From positions 1 through 52,470 of the forward strand of contig NZ_JAFLDR010000027.1 in NCBI RefSeq assembly GCF_017302275.1: a stretch of 52,470 bases of DNA, written 5' to 3'. Shown piece by piece: positions 7,136 through 18,495 of this stretch. The stretch comes from Sulfuritalea sp. (GTDB lineage Bacteria > Pseudomonadota > Gammaproteobacteria > Burkholderiales > Rhodocyclaceae). Both the position numbers and the translations under genes were made by a program. The notes beneath the pieces were generated by a model, which saw only the letters and a program-made list of their open reading frames with translations, was not told the origin of the DNA and ran no database searches. Numbering within the stretch: position 1 is the first letter of the stretch; every line of letters starts with the position of its first letter.

Positions 7136-7246
7136 GAATCCAATCCATGCGGATCGGAGGAGGAGTAAGTAAATGCTAATACTCCCTTGGCGCAAAGAGT
7201 AGGCGCCTTCCTCTAACCGGCATGGGGACGGCGCCCGCGGTCGCGA

Positions 7247-10829
<3,583 letters not shown>

Positions 10830-11036
10830 ATATAGAACTCTTATGATTAATAAGGGAAGCGCTTGTCTGTGGAAAACCGACTATTTTTCATTAAATACAA
10901 TAAATTATAACGTGAATAAGCGTGTTGATGATCGTGTGTTCCAAATGTGCGCAAATGTGGATGAAAGCTGATGCGAGATTTGAGGAAGCTACTTATCCAC
11001 AATTTTCAATAGCGTTTCGGTTAAATTGATCACAGG
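10830..11036. other. oriC: Probable chromosomal replication origin (oriC), dnaA-dnaN spacer
   Basis: Within 207 bases between dnaA and dnaN lie a perfect DnaA box TTATCCACA (10993-11001), a relaxed-consensus box on the minus strand, TTTTCCACA (10868-10876), and a one-mismatch box TCATCCACA on the minus strand (10956-10964). A strongly AT-rich stretch (about 10881-10915) could be the unwinding element. Gene orientation also flips near here. A further box lies on the other side of dnaA. The exact origin is inferred. Confidence 0.7.
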
Positions 11037-12401
11037 CTAGCCTTTGATGGTCTGGATCAGAACATGCAGGTCATTGTTGAGTCTTGAATCCTTGCCGCGT
11101 AAATCCATGATTGTGCGGCAAGCATGCATCACGGTCGTGTGGTCTCTACCACCAAAGGCTTCGCCTATTTCCGGGAGGCTGTGAGAAGTGAGTTCGCGTG
11201 TCAGCCACATTGCCACTTGGCGGGGGCGGGCTATGGCACGTGTGCGCTTCTGGGAATACATGTCGGCGACCTTGATCTTGTAGAAGTCGGAAACGGTCTT
11301 TTGTACCAGTTCGAGCGAGATCTGGCGATTGGTGGCGCCAATGATGTCTCGCAGGGCTTCCTTGGCGACATCGAGGTTGATCTCGCGGCCGTGGAAGCGG
11401 GCGTAGGCGATGACGCGATTCAAGGCACCTTCAAGCTCCCTGACGTTTGAGCGAAGATTTTTTGCTATCAGGAAGGAAACTTCATCAGAAACGACAATTT
11501 TCTCGGCTTCCGCCTTTTTTTTGAGAATCGCGATACGCATTTCGAGTTCAGGCGGCTCGATCGCGACCGTCAAACCCCAGTCGAAACGTGACACCAGGCG
11601 TTCTTCCAGACCTTGAACGTCTTTTGGATAGGTATCACACGTAATGATGATCTGTTTCTTCGCTTCAACCAGCGCATTGAAGGCGTAGAAGAATTCTTCC
11701 TGGGTCCTGTCCTTCCGGTTGAAAAACTGGATGTCGTCTATCAGGAGCAGGTCCAGGGAACGATAGTAGTGTTTGAACGCTTCGCGCGAATTCTGCTGGA
11801 AGGCTCGCACGACGTCGGAGAAGTAGTCTTCCGCATGGACGTAGCGAACTTCCATGCCGGGATTTGCGGTGTAAATCGAATTGCCGATGGCGTGGATCAG
11901 GTGCGTCTTGCCGAGGCCAACACCACCGTAAATGAAAAGTGGGTTGTAGGAAACCCCCGGATTCAAAGCGACCTGTTGGGCGGCGGCGCGGGCGAGGTCA
12001 TTGGCGCGTCCGGTTACGAGGTTGTCGAAGGTGAAATCGGCGTTCAACCGGGTCTTCTCATATCCGGAATCGGTGATCGCGGCTCGAGCGGGCGGTTTGG
12101 GAATGCTCGCTTCCGCCTCGGGTTCGACGACTTCGGGTGGTGGTGCCTCGGCAGCTGGTTCAGCGACAGCCAGTTTGATGATTTTCGGCGTTGGGAAATG
12201 AACCTGTGCCATGGCCTCGATCTTCGCCAGGTATCGTTCCCTTACCCATTGCATGACGAAGCGATTGGGTGCAAGGAGTTTCAGGTTATCCGGCTCCGCT
12301 GGGTCGGCCTCAAGCCTAAGGCCTTTGATCCATGTGTTGAATTGTTGTGTGGGAAGGTCTTGCCCGAAGCGAGTAAGGCAGAGCGACCAAAATTCGTTCA
12401 T
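11037..12401 (-). CDS. dnaA: Chromosomal replication initiator DnaA
   Basis: A 454-residue AAA+ initiator that binds DnaA boxes and melts oriC. Domain I opens with WSLCLTRFGQDLPTQQFNTW; a proline/glutamate-rich linker follows (about 95-135). The AAA+ domain has Walker A GGVGLGKTH, Walker B LLLIDDIQFF and the arginine-finger region. The C-terminal helix-turn-helix carries the DnaA signature GGRDHTTVMHAC. All hallmarks are intact and the length is normal. It is divergent from rpmH, with a perfect DnaA box 118 bases upstream of its start, which suggests autoregulation. Confidence 0.98.
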   Translation of the reverse strand: MNEFWSLCLTRFGQDLPTQQFNTWIKGLRLEADPAEPDNLKLLAPNRFVMQWVRERYLAKIEAMAQVHFPTPKIIKLAVAEPAAEAPPPEVVEPEAEASIPKPPARAAITDSGYEKTRLNADFTFDNLVTGRANDLARAAAQQVALNPGVSYNPLFIYGGVGLGKTHLIHAIGNSIYTANPGMEVRYVHAEDYFSDVVRAFQQNSREAFKHYYRSLDLLLIDDIQFFNRKDRTQEEFFYAFNALVEAKKQIIITCDTYPKDVQGLEERLVSRFDWGLTVAIEPPELEMRIAILKKKAEAEKIVVSDEVSFLIAKNLRSNVRELEGALNRVIAYARFHGREINLDVAKEALRDIIGATNRQISLELVQKTVSDFYKIKVADMYSQKRTRAIARPRQVAMWLTRELTSHSLPEIGEAFGGRDHTTVMHACRTIMDLRGKDSRLNNDLHVLIQTIKG

Positions 12402-12519
12402 GACGATCTATTCAACTCGGGACTTGTATAACCAGGGCGCGGAAGGCACGGAAGTTCGTTGTTATTTTGCAGGCCGTTTCCGGTCTGGCCAAAGCTCATT
12501 CTAGCGGTTTCATGAAAAG

Positions 12520-12528
12520 TTATCCACA
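12520..12528 (+). promoter_or_regulatory. DnaA box in the dnaA/rpmH divergent spacer
   Basis: A perfect TTATCCACA lies between the divergent starts of dnaA and rpmH, just before the rpmH -35 element. It could mediate DnaA autoregulation or form a second part of the origin together with the boxes beyond dnaA. Confidence 0.75.
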
Positions 12529-12548
12529 GGCCCGCAGAGCTGTAGCGC

Positions 12549-12577
12549 TTGACAAAACGACGGCAAAAGGCTGTAAT
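12549..12577 (+). promoter_or_regulatory. Sigma-70 type promoter of rpmH
   Basis: TTGACA (12549-12554), a 17-base spacer and TGTAAT (12572-12577) form a near-consensus promoter, 31 bases before the rpmH start. It would drive rpmH-rnpA-yidD and perhaps yidC-mnmE. Confidence 0.82.
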
Positions 12578-12608
12578 CCGCCGCTTTTCTTGAATAAGGG
12601 GTTTTGCC

Positions 12609-12743
12609 ATGAAACGCACCTATCAGCCATCGGTCGTGCGCCGTAAACGCACCCACGGCTTCCTCGTGCGCATGCGTACCCGCGGTGGTCGTGCTGTGAT
12701 CCGTGCGCGTCGTGCCAAGGGTCGTCATCGTCTCGGAGTCTGA
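12609..12743 (+). CDS. rpmH: 50S ribosomal protein L34
   Basis: A 44-residue, highly basic protein starting [18 protein letters not shown] and ending in the typical GRHRLGV; the Arg/Lys-rich sequence and length are diagnostic of L34 of the large ribosomal subunit. A near-consensus promoter precedes it and rnpA follows with an apparent overlap, the canonical origin-proximal order. Confidence 0.97.
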   Translation: MKRTYQPSVVRRKRTHGFLVRMRTRGGRAVIRARRAKGRHRLGV

Positions 12744-13122
12744 ACACAAAACCCCTTTTGGTTTTGCTCAACGTTTGCACCGGCCGGGAGAGTTTTTGGC
12801 CGTGATGGAAGCAAGGCGAGTTGTCAGGGGTGAGTGTTTCGACTTGCACTTCGGTCCTGATGCGACGGGAGGAGTAGCTCGACTCGGATGGATCGTACCG
12901 AAGAGGCTGGCGCGAAGCGCATCGTTGCGCAATGCGGTAAAGCGGCAGGGACGGGAGGCCTTTCGGCTTCTAGCAAAAGAGCTGGTTGCCCGTGATCTGG
13001 TTTTTCGGTTGAAACGAGGGATTAGCCAGGTCCGGGCCGCGGATGCTTTGCAACGCAGGAACTGGCGTTCGGAGATTGAAAGCCTCCTGCGCAAGCTGCC
13101 GGTTATTTCGAATTCAAGATGA
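12703..13122 (+). CDS. rnpA: Ribonuclease P protein component
   Basis: A basic protein that assists the RNase P RNA in maturing tRNA 5' ends. The core motif [14 protein letters not shown] matches the RNR signature (R-N-x2-K-R-x2-R-E), preceded by [17 protein letters not shown], with a basic C-terminus. The start is uncertain. Homologous sequence ([13 protein letters not shown]) begins just after the rpmH stop, yet no ATG/GTG/TTG lies between that stop and it; the nearest usable starts are GTG at 12703 and 12712, both inside rpmH and without a clear ribosome site. A TTG at 12775 would cut conserved residues. It overlaps yidD by four bases. Confidence 0.88.
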   Translation: MRVVPRVVIVSESEHKTPFGFAQRLHRPGEFLAVMEARRVVRGECFDLHFGPDATGGVARLGWIVPKRLARSASLRNAVKRQGREAFRLLAKELVARDLVFRLKRGISQVRAADALQRRNWRSEIESLLRKLPVISNSR

Positions 13123-13343
13123 GTTGGTGGCGACCCGTCCAACCGCTGCTGTGGCTGATACGTGGCTACCAATTGGCGATCAGTCCCATGCTGGGCAATC
13201 GCTGCCGTTTTCATCCCAGTTGTTCCGACTACGCCATCGAGGCATTGCGTCGCCATGGCCTCTTCAAGGGCCTGTGGCTCGCCGTGCGCCGCGTCGGGTC
13301 CTGCCACCCGTGGCACCCGGGCGGTTATGATCCCGTACCCTGA
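13119..13343 (+). CDS. yidD: Membrane protein insertion efficiency factor YidD
   Basis: A 74-residue protein with the family hallmark [18 protein letters not shown] and a C-terminal Cys-His-Pro region ([14 protein letters not shown]). YidD is a small amphipathic inner-membrane-associated protein thought to help YidC-dependent insertion. The ATG overlaps the rnpA stop (ATGA), implying translational coupling, and yidC follows after 40 bases. Confidence 0.95.
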   Translation: MSWWRPVQPLLWLIRGYQLAISPMLGNRCRFHPSCSDYAIEALRRHGLFKGLWLAVRRVGSCHPWHPGGYDPVP

Positions 13344-13383
13344 AAAGCCCGCCTTACTGAATTGAAAGATTGCCGAGACCGTA

Positions 13384-15006
13384 ATGGATAACCGACGATT
13401 GATCCTGCTTCTGGTTTTCAGTTTCTCGCTGATCATGCTCTGGGACGCATGGCAGCGACAGAACGCGCCAAAGCCCGCTGTCTCGGCTCCGTCACCGACC
13501 GCAACGGCACCTGCGGCCGGTGTGGTACCCACGCCGACGCTACCTGCTGCCATGACGGGAGTCGCTGCAGTGCCGGCTGCGATAGCGGTCCCGCTGGGCG
13601 CGGTTACCGCGAAAATTCGGACCGATCTGCTGGTCGTGGATGTTTCTTCACAAGGCGGCGACATTACACGGGTCGAGCTGGTCCGTCATCGGGATTCGGA
13701 GGACAAGTCGAAAAACTTTGTCCTGCTCGAAAACGGCGGCAAGCATGTTTATCTGGCTCAGTCCGGGGTGATCGGCGACGGCCTGCCCAACCACAAGATG
13801 GAATGGAAGCTGACGCCGGGCGAGCGGGTGCTCAAGGATGGCGAGGACAAGCTCGAACTCCGTCTGGAGGCGACCGCGGCTACTGGTGCGAAAGTTGCCA
13901 AGACCTACGTTTTCAGTCGCGGCAGCTATCAGGTCGAGGTTCGGCATGAAGGCGTGGCGCCCGGCGCACATGCTTACTACCAGATCACGCGGGATGGCAA
14001 GCCCGCCGGCGAACAAAGCAACGCGATGATGATGGGTGTGGTGACGTTTACCGGCCCCGCCGTTTATACGGACGCCGAAAAATTTCAGAAGGTTGAGTTC
14101 GCGGACATCCTCAAGGGCAAGGCGAAGTTCGCGCAGAAGGCCGATAACGGCTGGGTTGCGATGATCCAGCACTATTTTGTTTCGGCATGGTTGCCGCCGG
14201 CGGGCACCGCGCGTGAGTTCTTCATGCGCAAGGTTGGCGAGGATCTCTATTCCGCGGGTGTCATCGTGCCTGTTGGCGCGGATGGGAGGAGCTCGGTATC
14301 TTTTTACGTCGGTCCGCAGGAGCAGGAGAAGCTGGAAAAGGTGGCTCCCGGGCTTGACTTGGTGGTGGACTACGGTTGGCTGACGGTGATCGCTGCGCCC
14401 TTGTTCTGGGTGCTTGCAGCGATTTATAAACTGGTCGGCAATTGGGGTTGGGCGATCATGGGTCTCACGCTGCTGCTCAAACTGGCGTTTTTCCCGCTTT
14501 CGGCGGCAAGTTACAAGTCGATGGCGAAGATGCGCGTCCTGACACCCAAGCTGGTGAAGCTAAAGGAGGTGTATGGCGACGACAAGCAGCGCCTCAACCA
14601 GGAAATGATGGCCCTCTACAAGAAGGAAAAGGTCAATCCCCTAGGCGGCTGCCTGCCTGTGCTGGTGCAGATCCCGGTCTTCATCGCTCTGTACTGGGTG
14701 TTGCTGGGCACCGTGGAGATGCGAAACGCTCCCTGGTTGGGCTGGATCACCGACCTTTCGGTGAAGGATCCCTACTATGTGCTGCCGCTTATCATGGGCG
14801 CTACGATGTTCATCCAGACCAAGCTCAATCCGACGCCTCCGGATCCCATCCAGGCAAAGGTCATGTTGTTCATGCCTATCATTTTTACCGTGATGTTCCT
14901 CTGGTTCCCGGCTGGCCTGGTGCTCTACTGGACGGTGAACAACATCCTCTCGATCGCGCAACAGTGGCAGATCACCCGCCTGGTCGAGGCCGGCGAAAAG
15001 AAGTAG
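13384..15006 (+). CDS. yidC: Membrane protein insertase YidC
   Basis: A 540-residue inner-membrane insertase of the Oxa1 family, acting with or without SecYEG. Residues 4-20 form the first membrane helix, followed by an Ala/Pro/Thr-rich linker and the large periplasmic beta domain typical of Gram-negative YidC. From about residue 340 come the five conserved C-terminal helices, including the cytoplasmic hairpin MAKMRVLTPKLVKLKEVYGD and NPLGGCLPVLVQIPVFIALY. Length is close to E. coli YidC (548). Confidence 0.97.
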   Translation: MDNRRLILLLVFSFSLIMLWDAWQRQNAPKPAVSAPSPTATAPAAGVVPTPTLPAAMTGVAAVPAAIAVPLGAVTAKIRTDLLVVDVSSQGGDITRVELVRHRDSEDKSKNFVLLENGGKHVYLAQSGVIGDGLPNHKMEWKLTPGERVLKDGEDKLELRLEATAATGAKVAKTYVFSRGSYQVEVRHEGVAPGAHAYYQITRDGKPAGEQSNAMMMGVVTFTGPAVYTDAEKFQKVEFADILKGKAKFAQKADNGWVAMIQHYFVSAWLPPAGTAREFFMRKVGEDLYSAGVIVPVGADGRSSVSFYVGPQEQEKLEKVAPGLDLVVDYGWLTVIAAPLFWVLAAIYKLVGNWGWAIMGLTLLLKLAFFPLSAASYKSMAKMRVLTPKLVKLKEVYGDDKQRLNQEMMALYKKEKVNPLGGCLPVLVQIPVFIALYWVLLGTVEMRNAPWLGWITDLSVKDPYYVLPLIMGATMFIQTKLNPTPPDPIQAKVMLFMPIIFTVMFLWFPAGLVLYWTVNNILSIAQQWQITRLVEAGEKK

Positions 15007-15071
15007 GCGTGATTTCGATCCTGCCTGTCGGGACGTCGGTCTACTCACCGCGCTGACTACGGAAAGGCAGG

Positions 15072-16418
15072 ATGGGTAAGCCGAGCACCGGGACTATCGC
15101 TGCCATCGCAACGGCGGCGGGTCGAGGCGGAATCGGGGTGGTTCGGGTTTCCGGTTCCGGGCTGTTACCCTTCGCACAAGCGCTTTGTGGGAAGACTCCC
15201 GTACCGCGGTATGCCCAGTTGTGTCGGTTTCTGGGTGCTGACGGGGTGGCCATTGACCAGGGTATCCTGCTCTATTTCCCGGCGCCGCATTCCTTTACGG
15301 GCGAGGATGTGCTCGAGTTGCAGGGCCACGGCGGGCCGATGGTGATGCAGCTGCTGCTGGCGCGGTGCGTGGAACTTGGGGCGCGCTTGGCGGAGCCCGG
15401 CGAATTTTCGCGGCGCGCGTTTCTCAATGACAGGCTGGACCTGGTTCAGGCCGAAGCCATCGCAGACCTGATCGAAGCGGGTACCGCGGCTGCGGCGCGT
15501 TCGGCGTTGCGCTCGCTGTCAGGCGAGTTCTCGCGCGAGGTTCGCGCGCTGGTCGCGCGCCTGGTCGAATTGCGCATGCTGGTGGAAGCGACGTTGGATT
15601 TCCCCGAAGAGGAAATCGACATACTGCGCGACACGGATGCCGCCCTGCGTCTGGAGCGGATTAACGCGGACCTGGCCAGCCTTCTCGGGCGCGCGCGGGC
15701 CGGGCGATTGTTGCGGTCGGGATTGCACGTGGTGATAGCGGGGTTGCCCAATGTTGGCAAGTCTTCGCTTTTGAATCGGCTGGCTGGTGATGAACGGGCG
15801 ATCGTCGCCGATGTTGCCGGAACCACTCGTGATGCCGTGCGCGAAACCATCCAGCTTGAAGGCATTCCACTGCATGTCGTGGATACGGCCGGTTTGCGGG
15901 ATACCGAGGATGTGGTGGAGCGGATGGGCATCGAACGCACCTGGCGCGAAATTGAACGTGCTGACGTGGTGTTGCAACTGGTCGATGCGCGGACCGGCGA
16001 GACCGCGGCGGACCGGGAAATTGCGGCTCTGCTTCCGGCGGGGGTTGAGCGCATCGTCGTGGAGAACAAGTGCGACCTTGCGCTGCGGGAGGCTGAACGC
16101 CGCGCGGGGGAGGGCGGGGTGAGTATTTGCTTGTCGGCCATGAATGGCGATGGCATCGACCTGCTGCATGATGAACTGCTGCGGGTGGCGGGCTGGAGCG
16201 GACATGGGGAAGACGTCGTCCTGGCGCGGGAGCGTCATCTCGAGGCGCTCGGCATCGCCGCCGAAAAGTCGGCGCTGGCGGCACGGCAGCTGGACCGGAT
16301 CGAACTGTGCGCGGAGGAGCTGCGGCTTGCGCAGGAGGCGCTTTCCCGCATTACTGGCGAATTTACCGCCGACGATTTGCTGGGAGAGATTTTTTCCCGG
16401 TTTTGCATCGGCAAGTAG
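15072..16418 (+). CDS. mnmE: tRNA modification GTPase MnmE
   Basis: A 448-residue protein that, with MnmG, builds the 5-(carboxymethyl)aminomethyl group on U34 of certain tRNAs. The N-terminal tetrahydrofolate-binding domain starts [20 protein letters not shown]. The inserted G domain has [12 protein letters not shown] (G1), DVAGTTRD (G2), [10 protein letters not shown] (G3) and ENKCDL (G4). The C-terminus ends in FCIGK with the conserved cysteine. Its partner mnmG lies 4.8 kb downstream, separated by transport genes. Confidence 0.97.
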   Translation: MGKPSTGTIAAIATAAGRGGIGVVRVSGSGLLPFAQALCGKTPVPRYAQLCRFLGADGVAIDQGILLYFPAPHSFTGEDVLELQGHGGPMVMQLLLARCVELGARLAEPGEFSRRAFLNDRLDLVQAEAIADLIEAGTAAAARSALRSLSGEFSREVRALVARLVELRMLVEATLDFPEEEIDILRDTDAALRLERINADLASLLGRARAGRLLRSGLHVVIAGLPNVGKSSLLNRLAGDERAIVADVAGTTRDAVRETIQLEGIPLHVVDTAGLRDTEDVVERMGIERTWREIERADVVLQLVDARTGETAADREIAALLPAGVERIVVENKCDLALREAERRAGEGGVSICLSAMNGDGIDLLHDELLRVAGWSGHGEDVVLARERHLEALGIAAEKSALAARQLDRIELCAEELRLAQEALSRITGEFTADDLLGEIFSRFCIGK

Positions 16419-16427
16419 GCGCATTTC

Positions 16428-17192
16428 TTGTCTGAGATAGACCTGATCCTGTTGTTGGTTGCCGCACTATTCGCCGGGTTCGTCGATGCGGTGGCAGGCG
16501 GGGGCGGGCTGATCCAGGTTCCGACGCTGCTCGTCGCGCTGCCGGCCGAGGCTCCGGCGACGGTATTTGGAACCAACAAGCTTTCCAGCATTTTTGGGAC
16601 CGCCAACGCTGCGCTGCGATACGCGCGGCGGATCGCGTTGCCATGGGGAATCGCCTTGCCGGCCGCGGGCGCGGCTTTCGTTTTTTCTTTCGGGGGAGCG
16701 GCGGCGGTAGCTTGGATGCCGAAAGATATCGTGCGCCCGCTGGTGCTGGCCATGCTGGTCCTGGTCCTGATTTATACGGTGGCCCGGCCGGATTTCGGCC
16801 ACGTTGCCGGCGCGAGGTTGTCCGCTGCCCTGGAGTTGAAATGCGGCATGATTGCCGGCGCGATGCTGGGTTTCTATGATGGCTTTTTCGGTCCCGGGGC
16901 GGGCAGTTTCATGATTTTTGCATTCGTGCATTTTTTCAGGCTGGATTTCCTTCATGCGTCAAGTGCGGCGAAGGTGGTCAATTTTGCGACGAATGCCGCT
17001 GCGCTGGCCTATTTTGCGCCGACCGGTCACGTGCTGTGGATGGTTGGTCTGGCGATGGCCGTATTCAATATCGTCGGTGCCGTAATGGGGTCGCGCCTTG
17101 CGCTGCATCACGGCAGCGGTTTCGTCCGTGGCGTTTTCATTGTTGTGGCGGGGGTCCTCATCGCTCGATTGGGCTACGATACTTTTTCCTGA
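16428..17192 (+). CDS. TSUP (TauE/SafE) family membrane transporter
   Basis: A 254-residue polytopic protein with seven to eight hydrophobic segments. The N-terminal GFVDAVAGGGGLIQVPTLL and the internal half-repeat LGFYDGFFGPGAGSFMIF are the duplicated signature of the TSUP family, which exports sulfite, sulfoacetate and related organic anions. The substrate is unknown. The likely start is TTG at 16428, ten bases after mnmE, with a poor ribosome site, so translation may be coupled to mnmE. Confidence 0.85.
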   Translation: MSEIDLILLLVAALFAGFVDAVAGGGGLIQVPTLLVALPAEAPATVFGTNKLSSIFGTANAALRYARRIALPWGIALPAAGAAFVFSFGGAAAVAWMPKDIVRPLVLAMLVLVLIYTVARPDFGHVAGARLSAALELKCGMIAGAMLGFYDGFFGPGAGSFMIFAFVHFFRLDFLHASSAAKVVNFATNAAALAYFAPTGHVLWMVGLAMAVFNIVGAVMGSRLALHHGSGFVRGVFIVVAGVLIARLGYDTFS

Positions 17193-17333
17193 AAGCCTGC
17201 GACTGGGCAGGTTCGTGGCGGTCGAGTCGGCCGCGCGTGCCGGCATCGCCGATATTCTTCAAGACCTTTCGCATCAGGAAAAGGCGAATGCTTGTTTATC
17301 TTTGACAATGTCTTGCGAGGGGTTTTCGGTAAA

Positions 17334-17347
17334 TGTATACTGTATAC
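17334..17347. promoter_or_regulatory. Tandem TGTATAC operator-like repeat upstream of the liv genes
   Basis: Two abutting copies of TGTATAC (17334-17340 and 17341-17347) lie about 110 bases before the first transporter gene. GTATAC is itself palindromic, so the site also reads as a dyad. GntR-type regulators often bind such sequences. No regulator gene is adjacent. The rest of the 265-base spacer shows nothing clear. Confidence 0.4.
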
Positions 17348-17457
17348 TTAATTGCATCCGGGCAGATTGGCAATCAGTCGGCCGCCAGATGATTAGGCGG
17401 CCGAAGTTTGTGCGGGGTTGTCCGGGGCGGCTTCCAGGCTAACGAGAGAGCGGAGTT

Positions 17458-18495
17458 ATGGACCTGCAAATTGCGCTGTTGCTGGGGCAGGATGGAATAA
17501 CCAATGGCGCGATCTACGCGCTACTGTCCTTTGCTCTTGTCCTGGTTTTTGCCGTTACGCGGGTGATTTATATTCCACAGGGGGAGTTTGTCGCCTATGG
17601 CGCGCTGACGCTTGCCAGCTTTCAGGCGGGCAAGACGCCGGGTACCTTGTGGCTGTTGATCGGCGCCGGACTCGTTGTAGCCATGGTCGATCTGAGCCAG
17701 GCCTTGCGATCGCGTACGGCGCGAAGAATCCCCAGGATCTTGGCCTGGAATCTGGTGTACCCGGCGGTGGCGGCGGCCATTGTCTTCCTGCTCAAACCCG
17801 GCGAGTTGCCATTGCTGGCACAGATCATCCTGGCCCTGGTTCTGGTGGTTCCGCTCGGACCCATGATTTATCGCTTGGCCTACCAGCCTCTCGCCGAAGC
17901 CAGCGTCCTTGTGTTGCTGATCGTTTCCGTCGCCGTGCATCTGGCGATGACGGGCCTCGGGCTGCTCTTCTTCGGGGCGGAGGGTTCGCGCACACCGGCA
18001 TTTTCCGATGCGAGTTTCGACCTTGGAATTCTTACCGTGAGCGGGCAGACAGCGTGGGTTTTGGGTGCCAGCCTGTTCCTGATCGTCGTGCTGTACCTGT
18101 TCTTTGAGCGGACGATCTACGGCAAGGCCTTGCGTGCCACCGCGATGAATCGCACGGGGGCGCGATTGATGGGAATTTCCACGGTGATGGCGGGCAAATT
18201 GTCCTTTCTGCTCGCCGCATTGATAGGCACGTTTTCGGGGGTCCTGATCGCACCGATAACCACCATTTACTACGACACCGGATTCCTGATCGGCCTCAAG
18301 GGGTTTGTCGGTGCCATTGTCGGTGGCCTTGGCAGCTACCCGATGGCGGCAGCAGGTGCGATTCTGGTCGGTTTGCTGGAAGCCTATTCTTCCTTCTGGG
18401 CATCGGCGTTCAAGGAGGTCATTGTTTTCACGGTAATCATTCCTGTCCTGATCTGGCTTTCCCTGACGACTCGTCACGTCGAGGAGGAAGAGTGA
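17458..18495 (+). CDS. livH: Branched-chain amino-acid type ABC transporter permease, LivH family
   Basis: A 345-residue inner-membrane permease. The N-terminal GITNGAIYALLSFALVLVFA, the GEFVAYGAL helix and the cytoplasmic coupling region ALRATAMNRTGARLMGI are typical of LivH. It is longer than E. coli LivH (308) because of an extra polar-plus-helical segment at about residues 75-115, as in several proteobacterial relatives. It pairs with the LivM half of the next gene (four-base overlap). The true substrate may be an amino acid, urea or an aromatic acid; no binding protein is encoded nearby. Confidence 0.88.
   Translation: MDLQIALLLGQDGITNGAIYALLSFALVLVFAVTRVIYIPQGEFVAYGALTLASFQAGKTPGTLWLLIGAGLVVAMVDLSQALRSRTARRIPRILAWNLVYPAVAAAIVFLLKPGELPLLAQIILALVLVVPLGPMIYRLAYQPLAEASVLVLLIVSVAVHLAMTGLGLLFFGAEGSRTPAFSDASFDLGILTVSGQTAWVLGASLFLIVVLYLFFERTIYGKALRATAMNRTGARLMGISTVMAGKLSFLLAALIGTFSGVLIAPITTIYYDTGFLIGLKGFVGAIVGGLGSYPMAAAGAILVGLLEAYSSFWASAFKEVIVFTVIIPVLIWLSLTTRHVEEEE

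Larger units (their letters stand above)
6901..7246. other. Intergenic region between gyrB end and phasin start
   Basis: This 346-base spacer has no convincing gene. It holds the gyrB terminator (7108-7135), weaker inverted repeats closer to gyrB (7162-7167 with 7180-7185, and GGCGCC at 7202-7207 and 7230-7235), and the promoter side of the phasin gene, including a TGC-rich dyad-like sequence at 6957-6975 that could bind a PhaR-type PHA regulator. Confidence 0.5.
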
